NCBI GenBank assembly: GCA_028285385.1
Contig: JANQPR010000090.1
Location: 1-33,002, forward strand
Reading direction: 5' to 3'
Origin: Phycisphaera sp.
GTDB taxonomy: Bacteria; Planctomycetota; Phycisphaerae; Phycisphaerales; Phycisphaeraceae
Length of the DNA: 33,002 nucleotides
Made by a program: the position numbers and the translations under genes
The notes under the pieces: model-generated
Databases searched by the model: none
Told to the model about the DNA's origin: nothing
What the model saw: the letters and a program-made list of their open reading frames with translations, nothing else
In this document: one piece after another, positions 1 to 7,573 of the stretch
How positions within the stretch are numbered: position 1 is the first letter of the stretch
Layout: each line of letters opens with the position of its first letter

Positions 1-270
1 ACCGTCCGCGAGCAACTCGGCGGCGACGCCGCCACCGCGATGTGGCTCTTCTACGGCGAGTCAATGAGCCCGACCGAAATCGGCACCGTGATGAAGAAAC
101 GCGCCGGAGCCGTGCGGGTCATGCTCCACCGCGGGCGTGCAGCGCTCCGGCCTCACCTCGCGTCCTGGAACCCGGCCGGCACGGATAAACACCCCGCCGC
201 CGAACCTCGCGTCGCCTCGACGCAGACGAAACCCGATGTGTCCCCCGTTTCCGTGGGAGTGCAATCATGA
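1..270 (+). CDS. Sigma-70 family RNA polymerase sigma factor, C-terminal part (partial)
   Basis: The frame is open from base 1, so the gene begins outside the window. The visible residues look like sigma region 4: a helix-turn-helix with SPTEIGTVMKKRAGAVRVML followed by HRGRAALRPHL, which would recognise the -35 element. About 35 low-complexity residues follow and end at TGA 268-270. The stop overlaps the ATG of the next gene (ATGA), so the two are probably translationally coupled, as sigma/anti-sigma pairs often are. The start and region 2 are not visible, so the sigma subgroup cannot be assigned. Confidence 0.75.
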   Translation, partial: TVREQLGGDAATAMWLFYGESMSPTEIGTVMKKRAGAVRVMLHRGRAALRPHLASWNPAGTDKHPAAEPRVASTQTKPDVSPVSVGVQS

Positions 271-953
271 TCAAACGCATTGCTTCCGTCCTGACCCAAC
301 GCGCCCTCGACCGCCGACACCCGCCGCCCGCCGTGGCGCGCTGGCTCGCGCGTTGGCATACGGCCAGCCGGCGCGTGGTCGATGAACTCACCGCCGTCGA
401 CGCCGCGTTGCGCGGCAGCGCCTCGGCGCTTCAACACGACACGGCCGACGACACCATGGCCCCCGCCGTGCTCGCATCGCACCGCGACCCCGCGTGGTGG
501 GCCGGGCCCGCGGGCTGGGCCTCCGCGGCCGCGGTGGTCTTGCTGGGGCTGGCGTTGTGGTGGCTGAGCGCCCCGGAACCCACCGGCGACGGCGCGACGA
601 TCGCAGACCGTGGAGCCACGACGCCAACGCTGAACGACGACAGCACCGACCCACCAATGACCGCCAATGCCGCGCTCACCCGGCTCGACTGGCCGTCGTT
701 CTCCATGCCGCAGTGGCCAACGCCGACGCTACCCGTGCGCCTCGACGAGGCCGACCTCGAAGCCACGCTGACCCGCGGCGTCAACCGGCTGGGCAGCGAG
801 CTCGAACGCCCGCTCCGGCAGGAGTGGACCCGTCTGGTCCGTGACGTGTCCCGCGTCGTCGGCTCGGTCCAATCCGCCTGGCCCCGCGAGACCGACCCGG
901 CCGCCCCGGGGCAGCAGAGCGCGCGGCCCGGCCCGAGACACGACTGGGCGTAG
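267..953 (+). CDS. Single-pass membrane protein coupled to a sigma factor (possible anti-sigma factor)
   Basis: 228 residues. The N-terminal ~75 residues are charged and presumably cytoplasmic. One transmembrane helix lies at about residues 84-101 (ASAAAVVLLGLALWWLS), followed by a low-complexity, acidic, Pro/Thr-rich extracytoplasmic part. The start ATG lies in the stop of the preceding sigma-like gene (ATGA overlap). I recognise no named domain and see no zinc-binding HxxxCxxC motif. The anti-sigma role is inferred only from topology and coupling. It could equally be a periplasmic anchor protein of unknown function. Confidence 0.65.
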   Translation: MIKRIASVLTQRALDRRHPPPAVARWLARWHTASRRVVDELTAVDAALRGSASALQHDTADDTMAPAVLASHRDPAWWAGPAGWASAAAVVLLGLALWWLSAPEPTGDGATIADRGATTPTLNDDSTDPPMTANAALTRLDWPSFSMPQWPTPTLPVRLDEADLEATLTRGVNRLGSELERPLRQEWTRLVRDVSRVVGSVQSAWPRETDPAAPGQQSARPGPRHDWA

Positions 954-1171
954 CCCGCCCACGTCCGGCGTTCCTTCACTCCGCGCCGGCTTTCTCCGAA
1001 AACCCTCGACCAGCGTGCGTCGGCGACGCGTTAGACTTCGGTGCACGGGTCGGGAATAGGCCCGCGGGTGCGGCGGTTGTGGTCACCGGTGGGCCCGGTC
1101 GCACGGCCGGACGCGGAGACGCGTCTCCGCTGAGTTGACTTCCCGGGGATGATCGAAGGGCAGGGACAGGT
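954..1171. other. Intergenic region before the ECF sigma gene
   Basis: 218 bases with no convincing ORF. The main feature is a perfect 18-bp palindrome at 1113-1130, described separately. A TTGACT hexamer occurs at 1135-1140, but no good -10 follows at normal spacing. Confidence 0.5.
1113..1130. repeat. Perfect 18-bp palindrome upstream of ECF sigma gene
   Basis: GCGGAGACGCGTCTCCGC is its own reverse complement. It ends 41 bases before the TTG start at 1172. It could be a regulator-binding site or the stem of a terminator for the upstream gene pair. No T-tract follows it. Confidence 0.5.
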
Positions 1172-1726
1172 TTGGATAGCGCCGCGTTCCGTGAACTCGC
1201 GATGGAGGAGCTCGACGCCGTGTACCGCATGGCGATGACCCTCGCGCGGGACCCCAACGAGGCCGCCGACCTAGTCCAGGACACATACCTCAAGGCCTTC
1301 AAGGCGGAGGAACGGTTCGAGCTCCGCGGGGCGGGCGTGAAGCCTTGGCTGTTCAAGATCCTGCACAACAACTTCTACAGCCGGTACCACCAACGCAAGC
1401 GCGAGACCCCGACCGACAGTGAAGTGTTGCACGACGCCCTGCCCGGCGCGACCGACGACCCGCCGCCGGCGTGGGACCTGCAGAGCCTGGACTGGGAGCA
1501 GGTGGACGACCGGCTGAAGCACGCCGTGGCCGAGCTGCCCGAGCACTACCGCGAAGTGCTCCTGCTCTGGGCCGTTGAGGGCCTGAAGTACCGCGAAATC
1601 GCGGAGGTGCTGGACGTCGCGCTGGGCACGGTGATGAGCCGGCTATACCGGGCCCGGCAACTACTCTCGGGACAGTTGGCCGACCTCGCCGCCGAGCACG
1701 GGATCACGGTCGAAACGGCCGAGTAG
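1172..1726 (+). CDS. ECF-type RNA polymerase sigma factor
   Basis: 184 residues, normal ECF length. Region 2 includes DLVQDTYLKAF (about residues 34-44), the core-binding and -10 recognition part. Region 4 runs from LPEHYREVLLLWAVEGL through the helix-turn-helix YREIAEVLDVALGTVMSRLYRARQLL. The chosen start is TTG 1172 because it keeps the conserved N-terminal helix (FRELAMEELDAVYRMA); an in-frame ATG at 1202 would cut it. A purine-rich AGGGACAGG lies just upstream at 1162-1170. The next gene, 167 bases downstream on the same strand, encodes a cysteine-rich single-pass membrane protein, which is the probable anti-sigma partner. Target promoters are unknown. Confidence 0.93.
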   Translation: MDSAAFRELAMEELDAVYRMAMTLARDPNEAADLVQDTYLKAFKAEERFELRGAGVKPWLFKILHNNFYSRYHQRKRETPTDSEVLHDALPGATDDPPPAWDLQSLDWEQVDDRLKHAVAELPEHYREVLLLWAVEGLKYREIAEVLDVALGTVMSRLYRARQLLSGQLADLAAEHGITVETAE

Positions 1727-1893
1727 TCCGAAAAACGCTCTTTGCTTCGCCAACCTTTCTTGAAATGCCGCAAACGCGGGAATGAACGCCGGCCCGCCCC
1801 GATTGAACCGATACCGAACAAGAGAACCCACGGGGCTCGTCGCCCGCTGAATCGCCCCCGCACGGGCCTCCCTCGTTGAACCGATTGACCGCC

Positions 1894-2841
1894 ATGGCCA
1901 CGCCGAACGACACCTGGGACAAGATCGCCGCCTTCGCCGACGGAGAACTCGACGGCGAGCAGTGCTGCGAGCTGCTCCGCGAAGCGATGGCCGAGCCGCA
2001 ACAGGCCAAGTGCGTCGAATACCAGCAGCAACTCCGCAAACTGCTCGCCGGCTGCATGGACTGCCAGAAGACCATGCGTTGCCCGGACGAGTTGAAGGAC
2101 TGCATCGACGGCCTGGCCGACGAGCACTGCGTGGACTGCCCGGACACGGCCGCGCCGACGGCTGAGCCAAGCGGGGCTGCGACCCCCGCAGCGGTGCCCC
2201 CGACTACTGCCGACGCCGGCGCGCCCGTGCTGGCCCGCATCGGCACGTGGGTGCCGCTCGCCGCGGCCGCCGCGCTGTTCGTTGCAGCACTCGGCGTATT
2301 TTTTGCGGCGTCACAGAACGACGGGCCCGCCAACGCCGGGGACGGTCAGGTTGTAGTCGCCGCGCCGTTCTCCGCACAGCTCGTCCGCAACGTTGAGACC
2401 CGGCACGTCCGGTGCGCCTCGGGGTTGAGCGCGCCCCTGCAGGCGGACCGGTTCCCAAAACAGGTCGAAGCGCTCGGAGACGTCGTCGTTGAGCGCCTCG
2501 GCCCCGCCGCAACCGGGCTGCCGCTGGACCTCTCCTCCGTCGGCTACGACTACCGGCTCGCGGGCCTGTGCACCGCGCCAGGCACCGGGGCCGTCCACGT
2601 GATCTACGCCGGGCCCGCCGACGAACTCACCGGGCAACGCCCCATGCTCTCGCTCTGGATCAAGGCCTACGACCCCGCGGCCGACCCCGACATCGAGCCC
2701 GGGCAGAAGTACAACGCCGTCGAGGGCAGCGTCGCCCACCCGACGCTGGTCTGGCGCGACGAGTCCCTGATCTTCTTCCTCGTCGGCGACGCTCCCCGGC
2801 AGGTCGAGCAGGCCCAACAGGTGCTCGCGCTACGGAGTTGA
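1894..2841 (+). CDS. Cysteine-rich membrane protein, probable anti-sigma factor
   Basis: 315 residues from ATG 1894; an in-frame TTG at 1876 is an alternative. The N-terminus (WDKIAAFADGELD) resembles the start of cytoplasmic anti-sigma domains. Nine cysteines fall in residues 24-82 (24, 25, 40, 54, 57, 63, 70, 79, 82), including CMDC and CVDC pairs. A Pro/Ala/Thr linker leads to one transmembrane helix at about 117-139, then an extracytoplasmic domain of about 175 residues without a family I recognise. The gene follows an ECF sigma gene, so a membrane anti-sigma role is the simplest reading. The canonical HxxxCxxC zinc-anti-sigma motif is not evident, so metal or redox sensing by the cysteines is only an inference. 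Confidence 0.8.
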   Translation: MATPNDTWDKIAAFADGELDGEQCCELLREAMAEPQQAKCVEYQQQLRKLLAGCMDCQKTMRCPDELKDCIDGLADEHCVDCPDTAAPTAEPSGAATPAAVPPTTADAGAPVLARIGTWVPLAAAAALFVAALGVFFAASQNDGPANAGDGQVVVAAPFSAQLVRNVETRHVRCASGLSAPLQADRFPKQVEALGDVVVERLGPAATGLPLDLSSVGYDYRLAGLCTAPGTGAVHVIYAGPADELTGQRPMLSLWIKAYDPAADPDIEPGQKYNAVEGSVAHPTLVWRDESLIFFLVGDAPRQVEQAQQVLALRS

Positions 2842-2848
2842 GGCTTCC

Positions 2849-2877
2849 GTAGCCGCGTTGTGACACAACGCGGTTAC
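2849..2877. terminator. Strong hairpin, probable bidirectional terminator
   Basis: A perfect 10-bp inverted repeat, CCGCGTTGTG (2853-2862) and CACAACGCGG (2864-2873), extends outward by GTAG/TTAC with one G-T pair. It sits between two convergent genes, 8 bases after one stop and 17 bases before the other. There is no long T-run, so intrinsic termination is likely but not certain. Confidence 0.6.
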
Positions 2878-2893
2878 AACAATGCCCGTGAAC

Positions 2894-4231
2894 TCAACCT
2901 AGCAGCTCTCGCATGTCTGCCACGAACACCCGACGGGTGCCGTCGACGTAGCCGTTGAACGCAAAATGGGTCCAAGAGCGGTCCCACGCCGGGTGTGGGT
3001 CGACGCGCAGCACGCCGCCCTCCGGGGACTTGGCGCACACCCGCGCGATCAGCCTCTCTTGACCCGTGGTCATGTCGACCCAGCGCAGCGGCACCGTCCC
3101 GTCGCCGAACGAGACGCCCTCGTGGACGTAACTGTCGGTCAGGAAGTGGTCCGCGGTCGGGTGCACGGTGGGGTGGCCCGACCCGACGACGCCCGGCACG
3201 ACTTCGCGCAGTCCGCTGCCGTCGAGGTTGCACCGCACGAACCGCATCGCGTCGCGTTGCAACGCGATGTTGGCCGACAGCTCCGTTGAGTCCGGGAACC
3301 AGTTGACGTGGTGCCCGCCCTTCTCCCATTCCGAGTCCGGGATCGTGGGCCGGAGGTTCTTGATTGTCGGGAAGCCGTCTGCGTCGGGCGCTTCCGTGTC
3401 GAGATCCATGGTGAAGACGGTGTAGCGCAGGTCTTTCCGCCCGCCGTGCATCCCGAACGCCGGCTCAGGCTCGTGTCGGCACCACCGCGTCGTGCACAGC
3501 AGCTTCGCCCCGCACGGGCTGAACTTGCTGTGAAAGCCGTACACCTCGAACGCGTCGGGGGCGTCCAGGTTCGGCGAGTCGGCGACGCGCATCAACTCGG
3601 CCGACGACACGATCACCTTCGCTTGGCCCGTGTTCGTGTCGGTGAGCCAGACGCCGTCGTCCTCGATCTCGCCCACGTGACGCGGCACGAGATCATCCGG
3701 CACGACGACGCCGTACCCGCCCTGCGTCCGCCGCATCGTTTTGGGGTTGCTCGCCGCGAGCCAGCACCCGTCCGGAGAGGCGTGGTAAACCGGGCCCTGC
3801 ATCCGTTCAGTGGTGCCACGCAACGGGTCGAGCTTCACGGCGAACGCGTCCCATGTCGCCGTGTCCACGTCGTTGAAGAACAGCGCGTGGTCGTCGCCGC
3901 CCCAGTTCAGGTTCGCCCCCATCTGCGGCTCCCAGCCGCGCGTCTCGGCGACGACCCGGTGCTCGGCCGTCTGCAGGTCGACCAGCACGATGTCGCCCGC
4001 CTCGCCCGGCTCGGGGTAACGCCGCTCGTCCCGGAACCCGAACACCGCGAGGTACCGGCCCGACGGGCTGATCGGCGAGGTATCAAAGAACCGATGCAGG
4101 CACCCCGGCCGGTCGGACGTCACGCAGTAAATCGGCACCGCGGGATCGAACTGCTCGTAACGCGGGAACGCGTCGCTGAGGCTCGGCAGCGGTGCGGGGC
4201 CGGGGGCGAAGTTGGTGGCAGGCGTGGGCAT
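2894..4231 (-). CDS. TolB/oligogalacturonate-lyase-like beta-propeller protein
   Basis: 445 residues built from repeated beta-propeller blades. Recurrent features include ISPSGRYLAVFGF, ASPDGCWLAAS, KFSPCGAKLLC, VNWFPDSTELSANI and HPAWDRSWTHFAFNG, the pattern of TolB/PD40 repeats. Length and overall style resemble the oligogalacturonate lyase (PL22-type) propeller family, in which histidines bind the catalytic metal. Many histidines are present, but I cannot assign the active site with certainty. No signal peptide is visible. On its strand TAGCTT lies exactly six bases before the ATG at 4231 and no Shine-Dalgarno is seen. The gene is divergent from the ilvB leader. It may act in carbohydrate breakdown or may only be a structural propeller. 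Confidence 0.8.
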   Translation of the reverse strand: MPTPATNFAPGPAPLPSLSDAFPRYEQFDPAVPIYCVTSDRPGCLHRFFDTSPISPSGRYLAVFGFRDERRYPEPGEAGDIVLVDLQTAEHRVVAETRGWEPQMGANLNWGGDDHALFFNDVDTATWDAFAVKLDPLRGTTERMQGPVYHASPDGCWLAASNPKTMRRTQGGYGVVVPDDLVPRHVGEIEDDGVWLTDTNTGQAKVIVSSAELMRVADSPNLDAPDAFEVYGFHSKFSPCGAKLLCTTRWCRHEPEPAFGMHGGRKDLRYTVFTMDLDTEAPDADGFPTIKNLRPTIPDSEWEKGGHHVNWFPDSTELSANIALQRDAMRFVRCNLDGSGLREVVPGVVGSGHPTVHPTADHFLTDSYVHEGVSFGDGTVPLRWVDMTTGQERLIARVCAKSPEGGVLRVDPHPAWDRSWTHFAFNGYVDGTRRVFVADMRELLG

Positions 4232-4237
4232 CCCGGC

Positions 4238-4243
4238 AAGCTA
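4238..4243 (-). promoter_or_regulatory. -10-like TAGCTT six bases before the propeller gene
   Basis: On the minus strand TAGCTT is followed by GCCGGG and then ATG 4231. No ribosome-binding site lies between them, so a leaderless transcript is suggested. No convincing -35 is visible. Confidence 0.4.
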
Positions 4244-4289
4244 GCAAACTCGGTCCCCAGTTCCCCAACCCATCCCCGGACCAAGACCA

Positions 4290-4319
4290 TTGACCCCCGA
4301 CACGGGTTGCCGATAACAT
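4290..4319 (+). promoter_or_regulatory. Promoter of the ilvB leader transcript
   Basis: TTGACC at 4290-4295, an 18-base spacer, then TAACAT at 4314-4319 make a sigma-70-like promoter. The predicted start of transcription falls at or next to the GTG at 4326, which would make the leader peptide mRNA leaderless. Both hexamers are read directly from the sequence; promoter activity is inferred. Confidence 0.6.
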
Positions 4320-4325
4320 CTTGGC

Positions 4326-4418
4326 GTGAGCGATTCTGCCATCGACCGCCGCCTTGCCCCCGCCCTGCCCACGACACTCGTTGTCGGCCGGGGCATCGTC
4401 GTGGTCCTCGTTAGCTGA
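4326..4418 (+). CDS. Putative ilvB leader peptide (branched-chain amino acid attenuator)
   Basis: A 30-codon frame from GTG 4326 to TGA 4416-4418. Its C-terminal half reads TLVVGRGIVVVLVS, with six Val, two Leu and one Ile in the last 13 residues, ending directly before the stop. Leader peptides of ilv operons in other bacteria carry the same kind of Val/Leu/Ile run, so that scarcity of charged branched-chain tRNA stalls the ribosome there. It lies 140 bases upstream of ilvB, directly after a promoter-like sequence, and has no Shine-Dalgarno. Inverted repeats begin within the Val codons (4383-4390 with 4420-4427). It is too small for standard gene callers. Expression and function are inferred. 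Confidence 0.65.
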   Translation: MSDSAIDRRLAPALPTTLVVGRGIVVVLVS

Positions 4419-4507
4419 GCGGCCGACCCGCGCCCTCCCCGCCCACAACTCCACGTCCCTGATTTCTTGAAGCCCGCGACTGCAAAGCTGTCGCGGGGTG
4501 TCGCCCC
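4383..4507 (+). promoter_or_regulatory. Candidate attenuator structures in the ilvB leader RNA
   Basis: GTCGGCCG (4383-4390, inside the leader peptide) pairs perfectly with CGGCCGAC (4420-4427, just after its stop). CCCGCGAC (4473-4480) pairs perfectly with GTCGCGGG (4490-4497) around a 9-base loop. The Val codons at 4398-4404 (GTCGTGG) can also pair with 4474-4480 with one G-U pair, and GGGG 4495-4498 can pair with CCCC 4504-4507. Such competing pairings are what attenuation needs. No T-tract follows the second hairpin, so the mechanism could be Rho-dependent or translational rather than an intrinsic terminator. Confidence 0.5.
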
Positions 4508-4558
4508 AACAACGCGAACTCCACCCGCCGCCAACCCCGACCCGAACCCGACCCGACC

Positions 4559-6415
4559 ATGACCGCCACCTCCCCGCAGCACGCCACCCTCGACGCCCGC
4601 GGCATCCAGAACGCCCGGCACGGCGAACCCACCGACAAGTACGCCGGCATGACCGGCGCCGCCATCTTCCACGCCATGATGAAGGAGCACGGCGTGGACA
4701 CGATCTTCGGCTACCCCGGCGGCGCGATCCTCCCCGTCTTTGACGCCATCCACGATTCCAAGGACTTCAAGTTCGTCCTCTCCCGCCACGAGCAGGGCGC
4801 CGGGCACATGGCCGAGGGCTACGCCCGCGTGACCGGTAAGCCCGGGATCGTGCTCGTGACCTCTGGCCCCGGCGCGACCAACACCGTCACGCCGATGCAG
4901 GACGCGTTGATGGACGGCACACCCATGATCGTGTTCGCCGGGCAGGTCGCCACGGGCGCGATCGGTACCGACGCGTTCCAGGAGGCCGACATGACCGGCA
5001 TCTCCCGGCCGTGCACCAAGTGGAACGTCCTGGTCAAGAAGGTCGAGGACATCCCCCGCGCGATCAACACCGCCTTCCACGTCGCCACCACCGGCCGGCC
5101 CGGCCCCGTGTTCGTCGACCTGCCCAAGGACGTCACCGCCGCCGTCATGGAAGGCGAGTGCTACGACCAGCCGCACCTGCCGGGGTACCACATCCGCGAG
5201 GCCGGCACGTCGTCGGAGATCGAACGCGCCGCCGCGCTGATCAACGGCGCCAAGAGGCCGCTCTTCTACGTCGGGCAGGGCGCGATCCTCTCCGGCGCCG
5301 AAGGCGTGCTCGCCGAGTGCGCCCGCAAGGCCAACATCCCGGTGACCACGACCCTGCAAGGCCTGGGCGCGTTCCCCGAGACCGACCCGCTGTCGCTGCA
5401 CATGCTCGGCATGCACGGCGCGGCGTACGCGAACTGGGCCATGCGCGACGCCGACGTGATCATCTCCGTCGGCGCCCGGTTCGACGACCGCGTCACCGGG
5501 AACATCAAGAAGTTCGCCCCCGGCGCCCGCGAGGCCGAACGCCTCGGCACCGGCGGCATCATCCACTTCGACATCGCCCCCGAGCAGATCAACAAGGCCG
5601 TGTCCGTGACCATCGGCGTCGAGGGCGACGCCCGCAAGAACCTCGAGCTCCTGCTGCCGTACCTGCAGACCGTCGACCGCCACCACTGGCTCGACCAATG
5701 CACGATCTGGAAAACCGTGCACCCGTTCCGTTACGACCACGACGACCGCGAGTTCCACCTCAAGCCCCAAGCCGTGATCGAGGAGCTCTACAAGCAGCTC
5801 GGAGCGGACGGCGTCATCACCACCGGCGTCGGCCAACACCAGATGTGGGCCGCCCAGTTCTACCAGTACACCTCCCCCCGGCAGTGGTTCACCTCCGGCG
5901 GGCTGGGCACCATGGGCTTCGGCGTGCCCGCGTCCGTTGGCGCGCAGCTCGGCGAGATGATCCAAGCCGAAAAGGACGGGCGCAAAGCCAAACAGATCGT
6001 CAACATCGACGGCGACGGCAGCTTCTGCATGACCGCCATGGAGATGACCACCGCCGCGCAGTACCGCATCCCGGCCAAGACCATCATCCTCAACAACGAC
6101 TTCCAGGGCATGGTCAAGCAGTGGCAGGACCTGTTCTACGAGGAACGCTACAGCCACACCGAGATGCACAACCCCGACTTCGTCAAGCTCATCGAGGCGA
6201 TGCACTGCGGCGCGTTCCGCGTGACCAAGCTCGAAGACCTGCCCAAGGTCATGGCCGAGTTCCTCGCCTACGACGGCCCGGCGATCCTCGAAGCCCTGGT
6301 CGAGAAGCACGAGCACGTCTACCCGATGGTCCCCGCCGGCAAGACCGTCGACGACATGGTCCTCGGCCCGGCGGACGGTCAGGGTGGCGGCTGCGAGGTC
6401 AAGCAATCGCGGTGA
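4559..6415 (+). CDS. ilvB: Acetolactate synthase, catalytic (large) subunit
   Basis: 618 residues; full length for AHAS large subunits with a slightly long N-terminus. It condenses two pyruvates to 2-acetolactate, or pyruvate plus 2-oxobutyrate to acetohydroxybutyrate, the first common step of Val/Leu/Ile synthesis. The N-terminal thiamine-diphosphate domain has GYPGGAILPVFDAI and the catalytic Glu78 in RHEQGAGHMAEGYAR. The central domain follows with VGARFDDRVTGN. The C-terminal domain has the cofactor-binding GDGSF (from about 485) through NNDFQGMVKQWQDLFY. No ilvN small-subunit gene is adjacent; the downstream neighbour is convergent, 9 bases away. The ATG lies after pyrimidine-rich CCGACC repeats without a clear Shine-Dalgarno. 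The upstream leader peptide suggests control by branched-chain amino acids. Confidence 0.96.
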   Translation: MTATSPQHATLDARGIQNARHGEPTDKYAGMTGAAIFHAMMKEHGVDTIFGYPGGAILPVFDAIHDSKDFKFVLSRHEQGAGHMAEGYARVTGKPGIVLVTSGPGATNTVTPMQDALMDGTPMIVFAGQVATGAIGTDAFQEADMTGISRPCTKWNVLVKKVEDIPRAINTAFHVATTGRPGPVFVDLPKDVTAAVMEGECYDQPHLPGYHIREAGTSSEIERAAALINGAKRPLFYVGQGAILSGAEGVLAECARKANIPVTTTLQGLGAFPETDPLSLHMLGMHGAAYANWAMRDADVIISVGARFDDRVTGNIKKFAPGAREAERLGTGGIIHFDIAPEQINKAVSVTIGVEGDARKNLELLLPYLQTVDRHHWLDQCTIWKTVHPFRYDHDDREFHLKPQAVIEELYKQLGADGVITTGVGQHQMWAAQFYQYTSPRQWFTSGGLGTMGFGVPASVGAQLGEMIQAEKDGRKAKQIVNIDGDGSFCMTAMEMTTAAQYRIPAKTIILNNDFQGMVKQWQDLFYEERYSHTEMHNPDFVKLIEAMHCGAFRVTKLEDLPKVMAEFLAYDGPAILEALVEKHEHVYPMVPAGKTVDDMVLGPADGQGGGCEVKQSR

Positions 6416-6424
6416 GCGCGGCGT

Positions 6425-7417
6425 TCAACCCGCACCGCTCTCGGTCGGACGCGCGACAAGCTTCCTGCCGACCCAGACCAATACAGCCAACGGGACGAAC
6501 ACTACCGCCGCCAGCGGTACGACGACCACGCCGGCGAAGATCGCCGCGTTCAGCAGCCAACGCAGCGATGCGTTGAGTGTCGAAGTCGCGTAACCCCACA
6601 TGTCGTCGGGCCCCATCTCCGGATCGGCCACCGCGGTCGCCGGCGCTTCGGGCCCAAGCACCCGGACGCGCAGCGTGGCATACCGCACCCGCTCGGCAAG
6701 GCTCCGCCGGGAGGCTTCGAGCCGCTCAATCTCTTCTCGCAGCCGGGTCAGCTCGCGAAACACTTGGATGATCGCGTCGGCCGAGTCGTCCTTGGCCTGC
6801 ATCTCACCCAGCAGATCGCGCAACCGGGTTTCGGCGGCGCGGAGGTTCGTCAGCCGCGCGTCGAGGTCAACGACCGTGTCGGTCACGTCTTCTGCCTCGA
6901 TCTTCTCGTGTTCCACCGCATCGACCGTGTCGCGCACGTCGCCGAGCACGTTTTCGAGCCTGTCGCTCGGCACCGACACGGTGATCGACCCGGTGCCGCG
7001 TCGGCCGTGGCCGGGAGAGTGCGACGCCTCGGTCACGTACCCGCCGACCGATTCGGCCATCGCCGAGAGATCAGCCACGAAGTCGCCGACCGACTCGACC
7101 CGGACCGACAGCTGCGCGTGCCGGGCGATCATGCGCGACGGCGACGCGACGTCAGGCATCTTTCCTCGCGCAGGTGGAGCTGTTGACTCGAACCCACCGG
7201 ACGTCACGGCGTTCGTCGCCCGGCGGTCCGACGCCAACTGCACGGCGTTGAGGCCGGCGTGCCACTCGAGGCTGGTTTGGCGGACGTCGCTGGCCAGCGA
7301 TGCATCCCGGGACAACTTCCGCGCCGCCCCGAGGTTTGGCAGCAGCAGAGCCAACCCGAGTACCAATAACAGCACCACCGCCAACGACACGACCACGGCG
7401 CGATTCGAACCAGACAT
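6425..7417 (-). CDS. DUF4349-type membrane protein with coiled coil
   Basis: 330 residues from ATG 7417, which has GGGAG nine bases upstream; the frame extends further 5' but without a better start. It has an N-terminal membrane helix (about 7-29, AVVVSLAVVLLLVLGLALL) and an extracytoplasmic domain with ARHAQLSVRVESVGDFVADL and GSITVSVPSDRLENVL, typical of DUF4349. A long heptad-rich segment follows (LDARLTNLRAAETRLRDLL...LREEIERLEASRRSLAERV), then a C-terminal double-length hydrophobic segment. DUF4349 proteins are envelope proteins of unknown biochemical role. It is convergent with ilvB and divergent from the UPF0316 gene. Confidence 0.85.
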   Translation of the reverse strand: MSGSNRAVVVSLAVVLLLVLGLALLLPNLGAARKLSRDASLASDVRQTSLEWHAGLNAVQLASDRRATNAVTSGGFESTAPPARGKMPDVASPSRMIARHAQLSVRVESVGDFVADLSAMAESVGGYVTEASHSPGHGRRGTGSITVSVPSDRLENVLGDVRDTVDAVEHEKIEAEDVTDTVVDLDARLTNLRAAETRLRDLLGEMQAKDDSADAIIQVFRELTRLREEIERLEASRRSLAERVRYATLRVRVLGPEAPATAVADPEMGPDDMWGYATSTLNASLRWLLNAAIFAGVVVVPLAAVVFVPLAVLVWVGRKLVARPTESGAG

Positions 7418-7573
7418 GTGAAGGCTCCCGGTAAACCAGATGCGTGAACCATTGCAAACCGCACGACCATAACCGGCCCCGCTCGGTTTAGACGCGGCGC
7501 GTCGGCCCGCGGTTCCGTGTTCGTTCAAACGTCGTGCAAGTTAGCCGATGCCGCGCGGTACGCTCCGCGCACC

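Noticed and set aside
4530..4558. CCGAACC-type tandem bases just before ilvB as a ribosome-binding or repeat element
   Set aside because: It is short, pyrimidine-rich and imperfect. It has no Shine-Dalgarno complementarity and is more likely low-complexity leader sequence.
4241..6406. A 721-codon open frame antisense to ilvB
   Set aside because: It lies on the opposite strand of a clearly recognised full-length ilvB. The composition (Val/Gly/Asp/His-rich) is what an antisense frame gives in high-GC codon usage, and no domain is recognisable.
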